From contig JAISVO010000114.1 of assembly GCA_031271525.1 (NCBI GenBank), forward strand, positions 1 through 23,195: a stretch of DNA of 23,195 nt, given 5' to 3'. Shown here one piece after another: positions 13,619 through 20,455 of this stretch; the first letter of the stretch is position 1; the number at the start of each line of letters is the position of its first letter. Source of the stretch: Oscillospiraceae bacterium (GTDB lineage Bacteria > Bacillota > Clostridia > Oscillospirales > UBA929). The position numbers and the translations under genes are program-made. The notes under the pieces are model-generated. The model was not told where the DNA came from and searched no databases. It saw nothing but the letters and a program-made list of their open reading frames with translations.

Positions 13619-15295
13619 TTCTCTTCTCCTGACCTTGTCGGTTCTCGCCTTCTTCGCGTCCCGGACCACCTCCGGCTTTGCGGCTTTCACCGCCGGTGGG
13701 GGTTCCGTCTTGCTCAGCTCCAGCCACAGGCGGTATTCTTCATATGTCCCCGCGAAGTCGGTCAAGACCCCGTTTTCGAGCACCCAGATCCGGTTGGCTA
13801 GCCGCGCCGTAAAGTAGCGGTCGTGGGAGATAAACAGCAGGGTTTGATCGAAGGACCCCACGGCGTCCTCGATCCACTCCCGGGACTGGATGTCCAGATG
13901 GTTTGTCGGTTCGTCCAGCAGGAGGAGGTTGGTCTCCTCCTTCATCAGCAGGCAGAGCGCCAACCGGCTCCGTTCGCCCCCCGAGAGGATGTCCACCGTC
14001 TTGAAGACGTCCTCCCCCCGGAAATGGAACCCTCCCAGCCGGTTCCGCGCCTCCTGCGGGAGGTAACCCGCGTGGAGCATCGTGTCGTACAGCGTCCGTT
14101 CGGGGTGACGGAAGGTCACCGACTGGGGCAGAACCGCCATCCGCACTTGGGGTCCGGGACGGACCTCGCCGCCGTCGGGGGGGATTTCTCCGGTCAGGAT
14201 ATTCAGCAGGGTCGTCTTGCCGGCTCCGTTCGCCCCCATCAGCGCGATCCGGTCGCCCGGACGGATCGCGAGGGTGGTCGGGTTCAGGATCACCCGGTCG
14301 CCGAACCGCTTGCTCACATCGCGGATATGGAGTACGTCGTCCGCCCGGAGGGGGGAGGACGAAAACTTTTGGCGAAGCTCGGCCTGCTTCTTCGGACGTT
14401 CGGTTTGGGGGATCCGCGCCGCCCGTTTCTCAATGGCGAACGCCCTTCGGTGGAGCTTCGCGTTCTTGCCGGCGTAATCGTGCATCCGCCGGGCGACGCC
14501 GGTCAGCCGGTTGATCTCTCGCTGCTCCCGCTCGTAGCGCTCCAGCGACTCTTCGTACCGTCTCTCTTTCTCCCGCGCGAAAAAGCTGTAGTTCCCGTTG
14601 TAGACGGTCGATTTCCCGTCCTCCAGCTCGACGACCCGGGTGACGGTGTTGTCGAGGAAGAAGCGGTCGTGGGAAATGATCAGCGCCGTCCCCTTGTAGT
14701 CGGATAAAAACCCTTCCAGCCACTCCGCCGACTGGATGTCGAGGTGGTTCGTCGGCTCGTCGAGGAGAAGGATTGCCGGTTCCTCTAGCATCAGCCGGGC
14801 GAGGTTCACCCGGGTCTGTTCCCCGCCGCTGAGCCGTGAAAAGGGGCGGTTGAACAGGTCGTCGCCGATTTTCAATCCCTGACGCACCCGCGCAAGCGCA
14901 AGCCCCGTCTCGTAACCCCCGGCGGCTTCATACCGGTGCGCCAGCTCGCCGTACTCTTTGAGCGGCCCCGGCTCGTCCAGCAGCACTTCCAGCTCGGCAA
15001 GCCGCCGCTCCATCGCGCGGAGCGGATCGAAGGCCGCCGTGATCACATCCCCCGCGCTGAAGCCGTCCGGCACATCGGGGATCTGACTCAAGACACCGGC
15101 GGTTTTGCCGAGGGTAAAAACGCCGCCGTCGGCGCGCTCCTCCCCCGAGAGCAAGCGGAACAAGGTGGTCTTCCCCGCGCCGTTCGCTCCCAGCAGACCG
15201 ATCTTCTCCCCGGCTTGCACCGTGAAAGTCACGTCGGTCAGGACCGGCTTGTCACCGTAGTATTTTTGCAGATGCTGAATGTCAATGTCAATCAT
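12554..15295 (-). CDS. In-frame fusion: ABC-F ATPase plus release factor 1
   Basis: One uninterrupted 913-residue frame. Residues 1-525 form a full ABC-F protein. The first cassette has Walker A GANGAGKTT (36-44), signature LSGGEQTR, Walker B ILLLDEPTNHLD and ISHDRFF. An Arg/Lys/Glu-rich interdomain linker spans 240-315. The second cassette has a repeat Walker A (about 354-362), LSGGERSR (437-444), LLLLDEPTNHLD and ISHDRYF. ABC-F proteins bind the ribosomal E site and act in translation control or antibiotic protection. A basic linker (about 526-559) leads without a stop into complete RF1 starting at Met560. The start at 15295 is set by the MIDIDIQHLQKYYG N-terminus; only a weak GGG lies upstream. 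A longer frame from 15418 overlaps degV and is rejected. A lost stop codon or an assembly error are the alternatives to a true bifunctional protein. Confidence 0.85.
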   Translation of the reverse strand: MIDIDIQHLQKYYGDKPVLTDVTFTVQAGEKIGLLGANGAGKTTLFRLLSGEERADGGVFTLGKTAGVLSQIPDVPDGFSAGDVITAAFDPLRAMERRLAELEVLLDEPGPLKEYGELAHRYEAAGGYETGLALARVRQGLKIGDDLFNRPFSRLSGGEQTRVNLARLMLEEPAILLLDEPTNHLDIQSAEWLEGFLSDYKGTALIISHDRFFLDNTVTRVVELEDGKSTVYNGNYSFFAREKERRYEESLERYEREQREINRLTGVARRMHDYAGKNAKLHRRAFAIEKRAARIPQTERPKKQAELRQKFSSSPLRADDVLHIRDVSKRFGDRVILNPTTLAIRPGDRIALMGANGAGKTTLLNILTGEIPPDGGEVRPGPQVRMAVLPQSVTFRHPERTLYDTMLHAGYLPQEARNRLGGFHFRGEDVFKTVDILSGGERSRLALCLLMKEETNLLLLDEPTNHLDIQSREWIEDAVGSFDQTLLFISHDRYFTARLANRIWVLENGVLTDFAGTYEEYRLWLELSKTEPPPAVKAAKPEVVRDAKKARTDKVRRREMLEKLKEIEARCREIEEALNAPDAYTDPARMTALMREQKEIGEVVEVYRQYIKAQEQEAEARMMQEDDDPEVRALAYEECGKLADEQERLLAELKKLLLPKDPNDKKNVIMEIRGGVGGEEAALFAASLWRMYSMYAERQRWKVEILSQNETELGGLKELQIQIAGTGAYARLKYESGAHRVQRVPDTESQGRIHTSAATVAVLPEAEEVDVEINPDDLDVTTCRSGGAGGQHVNKTESAIRIVHLPTGIVVECQDERSQHKNRDKAMRVLRAKLYEKKQKELDEARGSERRSQVGTGDRSERVRTYNFPQGRVTDHRVNLTLYKLPAVMDGDLDELIDTLAAADQASQLAGQG
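13619..13630 (-). promoter_or_regulatory. prfA: Internal ribosome binding site for RF1 inside the fusion ORF
   Basis: Minus strand reads AGGAGAAGAGAA then ATG: AGGAG at 13630-13626 with a 7-nt spacer. The same bases encode the residues RRRE just before the RF1 Met. It is clearly stronger than the site before the ABC-F start. Confidence 0.8.
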
Positions 15296-15306
15296 AATTC
15301 CCGTTG

Positions 15307-15325
15307 GGGCGAACCCTATTCGCCC
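15307..15325 (-). repeat. Short hairpin between degV and the ABC-F/RF1 gene
   Basis: GGGCGAA and TTCGCCC form a perfect 7-bp stem around a 5-base loop, filling most of the 34-base gap. There is no T-run, so it is not an obvious terminator. It ends 11 bases before the ABC-F ATG and could limit ribosome access or mark an mRNA processing site. Confidence 0.55.
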
Positions 15326-15329
15326 GCCG

Positions 15330-16196
15330 TTAAACGACCCGCTGCTTCCCCACGAAGAAGACCGCCATGCAGCCCGGACCGACGTGGGTGCCGATGGCTG
15401 CCGCCAGCGGGTTGACAATGGCTTCCTTGATGACGAAGTGCTTCTTCACCTCATCCAGCACGAAGTTCGCCTCGTCCTCACAGTCGCCGTGGCAGATCGC
15501 GATGGCATCGTGTTCCTTCCGGTCGGTATACTGCTTCATTTCCTCCACAAGACCCAGCAGGGACGCCTTGCGGCCCCGGATCTTCCCGTGGTTGATCAGC
15601 TTCCCCTCGGTGCTGACGTGCAGCCGGGGTTTGATCCCCAGCGCGGTCCCTAAAAGGGCGCTCGCGCGGGACACCCGCCCGCCCCGGAACAGGAACATCA
15701 GGTCGTCCACCGTGAAGCGGTGGTGGAAGGTCAGTTTGTTCTCCTCGACCCACCGGCAGATGTCCTCAAAGCCCATCCCCTGATCCCGGCGGCGCACCGT
15801 CTCATGGACCAGCAAGCCGAGGCCGAGCGACACCGCGACGGTGTGCGGGACGCAGACGGTGCGATCGGGGAACTGCTCTTTGAGGGCGTCCCGGGCGCGG
15901 CAAGCGCTGTCGTATGAGCCGCTGAGCCCGGCGGTCAGCCCGAGGTAGAGGATGTCGGTTCCGTTTTGCAGATGGGGCGTGAAGCCGTCGAGATACTGCT
16001 GATCGGTCCATTGGGAGGTTTTGAAGACGACCCCCGCCCGCATTTTATCGTAGAATTCGCGGGAACTCATTGAGCCGTTGTCGACATAGGGCTTATCATC
16101 CATCGTCGTGTTCATCGGCAGGAACGGAACGTTGTGCTCGGTGTAGTACGACCAAGGCAGATCGGCGCTGGAATCGGTCATCACGATGTACGGCAT
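15330..16196 (-). CDS. DegV-family fatty-acid-binding protein
   Basis: A 288-aa DegV-fold protein. Homologues bind fatty acids and serve as the FakB subunit that presents them to the FakA kinase for phospholipid synthesis. Family motifs: TDSSADLP at residues 7-14, the KTSQ loop near 60, GLTAGLSGSYDSA, FLFRGGRVSRASALLGTALGIKP (about 165-187), and the C-terminal IGTHVGPGCMAVFF. The ATG is preceded by AGGAG at 9 nt and by a clear promoter. No fakA-like gene is in the window. The specific lipid cannot be inferred. The downstream ABC-F/RF1 gene starts 35 bases later and may be co-transcribed. Confidence 0.92.
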   Translation of the reverse strand: MPYIVMTDSSADLPWSYYTEHNVPFLPMNTTMDDKPYVDNGSMSSREFYDKMRAGVVFKTSQWTDQQYLDGFTPHLQNGTDILYLGLTAGLSGSYDSACRARDALKEQFPDRTVCVPHTVAVSLGLGLLVHETVRRRDQGMGFEDICRWVEENKLTFHHRFTVDDLMFLFRGGRVSRASALLGTALGIKPRLHVSTEGKLINHGKIRGRKASLLGLVEEMKQYTDRKEHDAIAICHGDCEDEANFVLDEVKKHFVIKEAIVNPLAAAIGTHVGPGCMAVFFVGKQRVV

Positions 16197-16230
16197 GGTC
16201 TCGCACTCCTCTTCTGTTTGCAGTGCCTAT

Positions 16231-16259
16231 AGTATACAGTACAAGACAGAATTGGGCAA
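16231..16259 (-). promoter_or_regulatory. Promoter of degV
   Basis: On the minus strand TTGCCC (16259-16254), a 17-bp spacer and TATACT (16236-16231), followed by about 25 nt of leader and an AGGAG site before the ATG at 16196. Confidence 0.65.
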
Positions 16260-16267
16260 GTATGATT

Positions 16268-16378
16268 TTAACTGCCATAATGCCCTCCGCATTGAGCGAT
16301 AACAATCCGGTCACGTTCCACCGTGTACACGACGCGGTCCGCAGACTGCTGATCAATGGATACGCGCGATTGATCACT
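16268..16378 (-). pseudogene. C-terminal remnant of a YoeB/Txe-family toxin
   Basis: Between the SGNH gene and degV one minus-strand frame reads, for 36 codons up to a TAA at 16268-16270, SRVSIDQQSADRVVY then TVERDRIVIAQCGGHYGS. This follows the C-terminal pattern of YoeB/Txe mRNA interferases as known from the family (SRRI..., R-[LV]-V-Y-x-[IV], D-x-[IL]-x-I-x-[QA]-C-x-x-H-Y), including the terminal His-Tyr of the active site. No start codon, N-terminal part or antitoxin gene is present: the frame begins at the SGNH stop codon. It is therefore read as the decayed 3' end of a former toxin-antitoxin locus. The match rests on recall of the family pattern, not on a search. Confidence 0.6.
16350..16376. 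repeat. 8-bp inverted repeat at the end of the SGNH gene
   Basis: TGATCAAT (16350-16357) and ATTGATCA (16369-16376) are perfect inverted copies with an 11-base spacer. The right arm contains the stop codon of the SGNH gene. No T-tract follows on either strand, so terminator function is unlikely. Confidence 0.5.
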
Positions 16379-17360
16379 CCGCCCTAACCGTCTTGAACGC
16401 GTTCACCCGTTCCTCCCAGAGCGTTTTGTCCGGCTCACGGGGCGTATCCACATAGCTTTTGACAATCCCCGCGAGGTAGGCTGAAAATGTCTCCGCGCCC
16501 CGGGTGTTCAGGTGCTGCGGATCGTAGAAATCGCGGTAGCCGCTTAGTTCTTCCTCGTCAAAGCGTCGGTTAAAGTCAATGAAGTCCGCGCCTTCGATGG
16601 TCTTCAGCTCCTCTTCCAGCATCGCCCGGTATGAACCCTCCCACGGCTGGTGGTTCGGCGCGAGGAAGAAGAGCACCTTACAGTCTCGGCTTTTACAAAA
16701 CCGGACGATCTCCCGCAAGCTTTCGATGTTCCGGTCAAAGACGGCTTGGCTGAACGCCTCCACCGGACGTTCGTAGATACCGCCGATTTGGTTCGCCTCA
16801 GCCATCGGCGTATACCCCGCGAGATTGTCGGCGTCATAACGGAGGTTTTGGAAGTGCGGCCACTCATCGTGGTAGTTGACTAACGGGAACAGCAGCCCCA
16901 GCCGCTCCTCCGGCTCGGCGGCCCGGAAGGTGGCGAGCAGCCGGTTTAGCGAGGGCGGCATATACCCGATATTCGCCTTGGTATACGCCGTGTACTCAGA
17001 GTAGAACGCGCCGTTGACCTCCACCGCGGCTAAACGAGGGCTTTGGGTGCGGAACGCCTCCTTCACGTAGTACTCGGTGGCGGTCAGCGTCTGTTCGGGT
17101 CCGGCGAGGACATAGCTCGCGATCCCGGCGCGGTCGTAGATCACCGCCGGGACGACGTCGCAGTAGACGATCGAGCTACCGAAGAAGATCGCGTCCAGAC
17201 TGCCCCGCTTCTCCTTGGCGTACCCGCCCCAGTTCGCGCCGTATACCTCCCGGTGCGGGATCAGCAGTGCCGACGCGAGCCAGACGAACCCGAGCAGCGC
17301 CGCGAGGAAGCAGCAAAACGCCGCCGCCTCTTTGAGCCTATTTGTGTGTTGCCCGGTCAA
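16374..17360 (-). CDS. Membrane-anchored SGNH/AlgX-like protein, probable MBOAT partner
   Basis: A 328-aa protein with one N-terminal membrane segment (residues about 11-34, FCCFLAALLGFVWLASALL) and an extracytoplasmic domain. A GSS motif at 61-63 (IFFGSSIVYCD) and DPQHLN at 280-285 give a Ser/Asp/His arrangement as in SGNH hydrolases and the AlgJ/AlgX/DltD-like proteins that complete O-acylation of surface glycans. The start is a TTG overlapping the MerR stop codon by 4 bases, with GGGGAGG 7 nt upstream. An MBOAT gene, the typical partner, lies two genes further upstream on the same strand. Acyl donor and glycan are unknown. Confidence 0.72.
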   Translation of the reverse strand: MTGQHTNRLKEAAAFCCFLAALLGFVWLASALLIPHREVYGANWGGYAKEKRGSLDAIFFGSSIVYCDVVPAVIYDRAGIASYVLAGPEQTLTATEYYVKEAFRTQSPRLAAVEVNGAFYSEYTAYTKANIGYMPPSLNRLLATFRAAEPEERLGLLFPLVNYHDEWPHFQNLRYDADNLAGYTPMAEANQIGGIYERPVEAFSQAVFDRNIESLREIVRFCKSRDCKVLFFLAPNHQPWEGSYRAMLEEELKTIEGADFIDFNRRFDEEELSGYRDFYDPQHLNTRGAETFSAYLAGIVKSYVDTPREPDKTLWEERVNAFKTVRAE

Positions 17361-18328
17361 TGGGAAACCTCCCCGTTTTGTCGGTCTTTTCGTTTAATCG
17401 GCGCGTACAGAACCATTTGGTGATAGCCCAGACCCGCTTGTATTTCATCGTCAACATAAATCATGTGCCCCATCAGCTCGCGGTCATTGTCAATGGTGAA
17501 ATCCGTGTTTTCTAACCACTTCGCTGTCTTGCTCCGCACCCTGTCATGACTTTCGCCGTCACCGTCCATACTGACCGCCGCGGCGTACAGTCCGCCGGGG
17601 TACTCGGTGATGCCGTACGGATCGGTTTCAGCGGCTGTCACCCCGTCCTTGACCGCCCAAAGCCACTCCGCTCCCCCATCCTTGCCAAGTAGGAAATCGT
17701 GGGCGTCGAAGACCACCGGCCTGAAAAGGTGGCTGTGCGCCTCCTGCCACGGCCCGAAATCCCCGCCGAACAGTTCCCCAAACGACATAACCCCCGATGT
17801 GACCGCCCGAAACCTTGGGATTCGGATAATAAGGATGTCAGGTACTTTCCTGTCCAGCTTTTCGGTGACCTCCAGCAAGCGGCTCACCGTTGAGGAATTC
17901 CCATTGTAATCAACGTTGACTAATTGTGTTTCAATGGCTTTTGCCTGTTCGTACAACAGCTTGACATCCGATTCTTTTGTGAAATCGATCCGCTCAATCT
18001 GACGAATGAAGGTCAGGACGATCTCCCTCAACTCACGCAGGAGAGATACCTCCTCGTCAATGGCGGTAACCTTCTTCCTGAGCACCTCCAAAACAACCTC
18101 GGAGCCAGATGCGCTAAAAATGCGCTGTATGTCCTTGATGCTGATGTTGAGCTTGCGCAGGATCAAGATTTGCTCCAAGCGCCGCAGGGCGGCTTCGTCG
18201 AACAGCCTGTAAGCGTAGTCCTCGTTCCGGGTGCTGGATAGCAGCCCCATGTCCTCATAATAGCGGAGAGTACGGGCGGATATATCGTATCTAACCGACA
18301 CATCCCGGATTTTCACCAGTTCGCTCAT
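17357..18328 (-). CDS. MerR-family regulator with GyrI-like effector domain
   Basis: A 323-aa transcription factor. Residues 5-75 are a MerR winged helix: VKIRDVSVRYDISARTLRYYEDMGLL, then YRLFDEAALRRLEQILILRKLNISIKDIQRIF. A coiled-coil dimerisation helix spans about 80-125 (VLRKKVTAIDEEVSLLRELREIV). The C-terminal half (from about residue 160) resembles the GyrI/AraC effector-binding domain of BmrR-type multidrug-sensing regulators (IIRIPRFRAVTSG ... EYPGGLYAAAVS). The ATG has AGGAAGG 6 nt upstream. Its own promoter has the 19-bp spacer typical of MerR-controlled promoters, suggesting autoregulation. It is coupled by a 4-base overlap to the SGNH gene, which would be its co-regulated target. 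The ligand is unknown. Confidence 0.88.
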   Translation of the reverse strand: MSELVKIRDVSVRYDISARTLRYYEDMGLLSSTRNEDYAYRLFDEAALRRLEQILILRKLNISIKDIQRIFSASGSEVVLEVLRKKVTAIDEEVSLLRELREIVLTFIRQIERIDFTKESDVKLLYEQAKAIETQLVNVDYNGNSSTVSRLLEVTEKLDRKVPDILIIRIPRFRAVTSGVMSFGELFGGDFGPWQEAHSHLFRPVVFDAHDFLLGKDGGAEWLWAVKDGVTAAETDPYGITEYPGGLYAAAVSMDGDGESHDRVRSKTAKWLENTDFTIDNDRELMGHMIYVDDEIQAGLGYHQMVLYAPIKRKDRQNGEVSH

Positions 18329-18362
18329 ACCAAACCTTCCTTTCTGTTTTCAGGATATTCTC

Positions 18363-18393
18363 AGTATAAACGATTCCCCAACGGCAAAGTCAA
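18363..18393 (-). promoter_or_regulatory. Promoter of the merR-SGNH operon with 19-bp spacer
   Basis: Minus strand: TTGACT (18393-18388), 19-bp spacer, TATACT (18368-18363). The over-long spacer is the hallmark of promoters that MerR proteins activate by DNA distortion. A convincing dyad in the spacer was not found by eye. The promoter lies 14 bases beyond the preceding gene's stop. Confidence 0.65.
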
Positions 18394-18406
18394 GTAGTCC
18401 CGCTCA

Positions 18407-18988
18407 TCAAAACTCCGCGGCCCACTTCCGGTACCACTTCGCTGTCTCCTCCGCGAACACCGTCACCATTTCCTCCGTATAAAACCTCGGCGTCTGCGCT
18501 GGATCGCTCTCGGCGTGCTTACGGGCCACCCGGTCCCGATACCAGCCGTTTTCCTCCGGCGTGACTGGCAGCGTCGTTTTGACCGCCGTCAGGTCGGCGT
18601 CCCGGATCAGCTCCCACACACCCTTCGCCCACGGCCGGGAGTGGTACAGCCCGTACGACACCGCGCCGATTTCCTCCCGATAGTGGGAGAACCAGTTCCC
18701 CCCAAAGTTCGCGGTTGTAAACCACTCGATATAAGCCGGAAGCTGCGCCTCATCCCAACAGGCATCGGTGAACAGGTGCAAAAACCATCCCCGCTCGAAG
18801 TCATTCGCGCCCGGGTCGTACATCTTTGCAAGCGCGTCAAAGCGGTTTGGAATCAAACGGAGGTGGATGGTGTCCTTCTTCTCCCGGTCGTTTGTGTAGT
18901 CCGGCGCGAAGCTTCCGGCCCAAAATAACCCGGTGGCTTCCGGCTCCAGCTGATATGCCGTTAAAAGGTGGATCATTGTACTGGGCAT
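18407..18988 (-). CDS. Zinc-dependent phospholipase C-like protein
   Basis: A 193-aa protein resembling the zinc-dependent phospholipase C/S1-P1-like family found as short cytoplasmic proteins in Clostridia. Candidate metal ligands fall in a characteristic order: His7 (MPSTMIHLL), Asp30 (AGSFAPDYTND), His42 (DTIHLR), and His71 and Asp75 (GWFLHLFTDACWDE). No signal peptide is seen, so an extracellular phospholipase role is unlikely and the true substrate is unknown. The ATG at 18988 is preferred over a GTG at 18997 because AGGAGG lies 8 nt before it and abuts the GTG. It starts 12 bases after the MBOAT stop and ends the upstream operon. Confidence 0.65.
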   Translation of the reverse strand: MPSTMIHLLTAYQLEPEATGLFWAGSFAPDYTNDREKKDTIHLRLIPNRFDALAKMYDPGANDFERGWFLHLFTDACWDEAQLPAYIEWFTTANFGGNWFSHYREEIGAVSYGLYHSRPWAKGVWELIRDADLTAVKTTLPVTPEENGWYRDRVARKHAESDPAQTPRFYTEEMVTVFAEETAKWYRKWAAEF

Positions 18989-19000
18989 ATCCGGCACCTC

Positions 19001-20455
19001 CTAAAACTGAAAATAGATAAACTCCTGCGGGTCGTACCCTTCGCCGTAGACGCCGAAGAGCATGATGCCGACCAACAGCGCAAAGTAGACGGCATATTTC
19101 AGCCACCGCCGCCCGGCAATCCGCTCCGCAAGGTCGCCCTTTCGCGCTTGCGCGTCCACAGCGAACAATAACACAACGGCACACAGCACGGCGGCGAAAC
19201 TTCGCCCGGTCACCCCCATCGCCAGCACCGAACCGCCGAGCGGATCGAGGAGGATCCGTTTCAACACCGACAACGCCCCCATCACCGACTTCGCCCGGAA
19301 GAAGACGAACGCCCCGGCGACCAGCGCGAAGTTGAACACCACCCGAAAGACATGCAGACCCCTGTTGGCCGGTGAAATACGCAGAGTCGCCAGCGCTTTC
19401 GCCCGGAGGTTCTTGGTTAGCCCGGACGCTACCTGAAACAGCCCGTGTATGAGTCCCCACGCGAAAAAGGTGAGTGCCGCGCCGTGCCACAGCCCGCTGA
19501 CTAGGAAAACCGCCATCAGGTTCAAGTAGCGCCGGAGGGCGGTTTTACTGCGGCTCCCTCCCAGCGGGAAATAGAGGTAATCCTTGAACCATGTGGAGAG
19601 GGAGATGTGCCACCGCCGCCAGAAATCCTTGATCGATCCCGCCAAAAAGGGCGCGTCAAAATTCCGCATCAAAGTGATCCCCATCATCCGTGCGGAGCCC
19701 CGCGCGATGTCCGAGTACGCCGAGAAGTCGCAGTAGATCTGGAGGGAGAATGCCGCCGCCGCCACCGCGTACTGCAACCCGCCGTATGTCCCCGGCGGCG
19801 CGTCGAACGCGAAGTTCACCATGATCGCGAGCCGGTCAGCGATGACCAGCTTCTTAAACATCCCCCACAGGAACAATGTAAAACCCTCGAACAGCGCTTG
19901 CAGGCAGAAGGGGTGCGGCTCCTTCAGCTGGGGAAGCAAATTCCGGCTCCGCTCGATCGGACCCGCCACCAGCTGGGGGAAGTATGAGACGAACAGCGCG
20001 TAGTCGATAAAGTTCCGCTCGGCGGGAAGCTCCCCCCGGTAGACATCCATCGTATAGCCCAGCGCTTGGAAAGTGTAGAACGAGATCCCCACCGGCAGCA
20101 GAAGCCCCGATAGCGGCGGCGTGAACGGCACCCCCAGCAACGCAAACAGCCGCCCGGTCAAGTCGGCGGTAAAGTTATAGTATTTGAAGAAGAACAGGAT
20201 GAGGAGGTTCAGCGCCAAACTGAGGATCAGCCATAACCGGCGGCGGCCGAGGAACGTCACCGCCATCAGCCGCGCGCACAAATAAGTCGCGCCCGTGCTG
20301 GTCAGCATCAGAAGGGCGTATTGCGGCTCCCAGCACATATAGAAGAAATAACTCGCCGCCAGCAGGAAGGGGTTCTTCACCCGCTTCGGCAGGAGGAAGT
20401 ACAGTATCAGTGTGACGGGGAGGTAGAGGCAGTAGCTGAGCGAGTTGAAGTTCAT
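19001..20455 (-). CDS. MBOAT-family membrane O-acyltransferase (AlgI/DltB-like)
   Basis: A 484-aa polytopic membrane protein. It begins MNFNSLSYCLYLPVTLILYF and has about ten hydrophobic segments. Family landmarks: GISFYTFQALGYTMDVYRGE (about 123-142), LVAGPIERSRNLLPQL, the conserved FWRRWHISLSTWFKDYLYFPLGG block with His283, and GLWHGAALTFFAWGLIHG with His324, the expected catalytic histidine. Such enzymes move acyl groups, often acetyl, across the membrane onto cell-surface polysaccharides or teichoic acids. The ATG overlaps the upstream stop codon (ATGA), so a much longer frame starting at 20695 is spurious. The partner SGNH protein is probably the one encoded two genes downstream. Confidence 0.92.
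   Translation of the reverse strand: MNFNSLSYCLYLPVTLILYFLLPKRVKNPFLLAASYFFYMCWEPQYALLMLTSTGATYLCARLMAVTFLGRRRLWLILSLALNLLILFFFKYYNFTADLTGRLFALLGVPFTPPLSGLLLPVGISFYTFQALGYTMDVYRGELPAERNFIDYALFVSYFPQLVAGPIERSRNLLPQLKEPHPFCLQALFEGFTLFLWGMFKKLVIADRLAIMVNFAFDAPPGTYGGLQYAVAAAAFSLQIYCDFSAYSDIARGSARMMGITLMRNFDAPFLAGSIKDFWRRWHISLSTWFKDYLYFPLGGSRSKTALRRYLNLMAVFLVSGLWHGAALTFFAWGLIHGLFQVASGLTKNLRAKALATLRISPANRGLHVFRVVFNFALVAGAFVFFRAKSVMGALSVLKRILLDPLGGSVLAMGVTGRSFAAVLCAVVLLFAVDAQARKGDLAERIAGRRWLKYAVYFALLVGIMLFGVYGEGYDPQEFIYFQF

Noticed and set aside
15296..15418. Upstream extension of the ABC-F/RF1 frame (41 extra residues)
   Set aside because: The extension overlaps degV, has Arg/Ser-rich nonsense composition and precedes the standard ABC-F N-terminus.
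16350..16376. Inverted repeat as terminator of the SGNH gene
   Set aside because: The stem is AT-rich with an 11-base loop and no T-run follows; kept only as a repeat.
16096..16377. Minus-strand frame of 93 codons spanning the SGNH-degV gap
   Set aside because: It runs out of frame into degV and lacks a ribosome binding site; the toxin-like signal is in a different frame.
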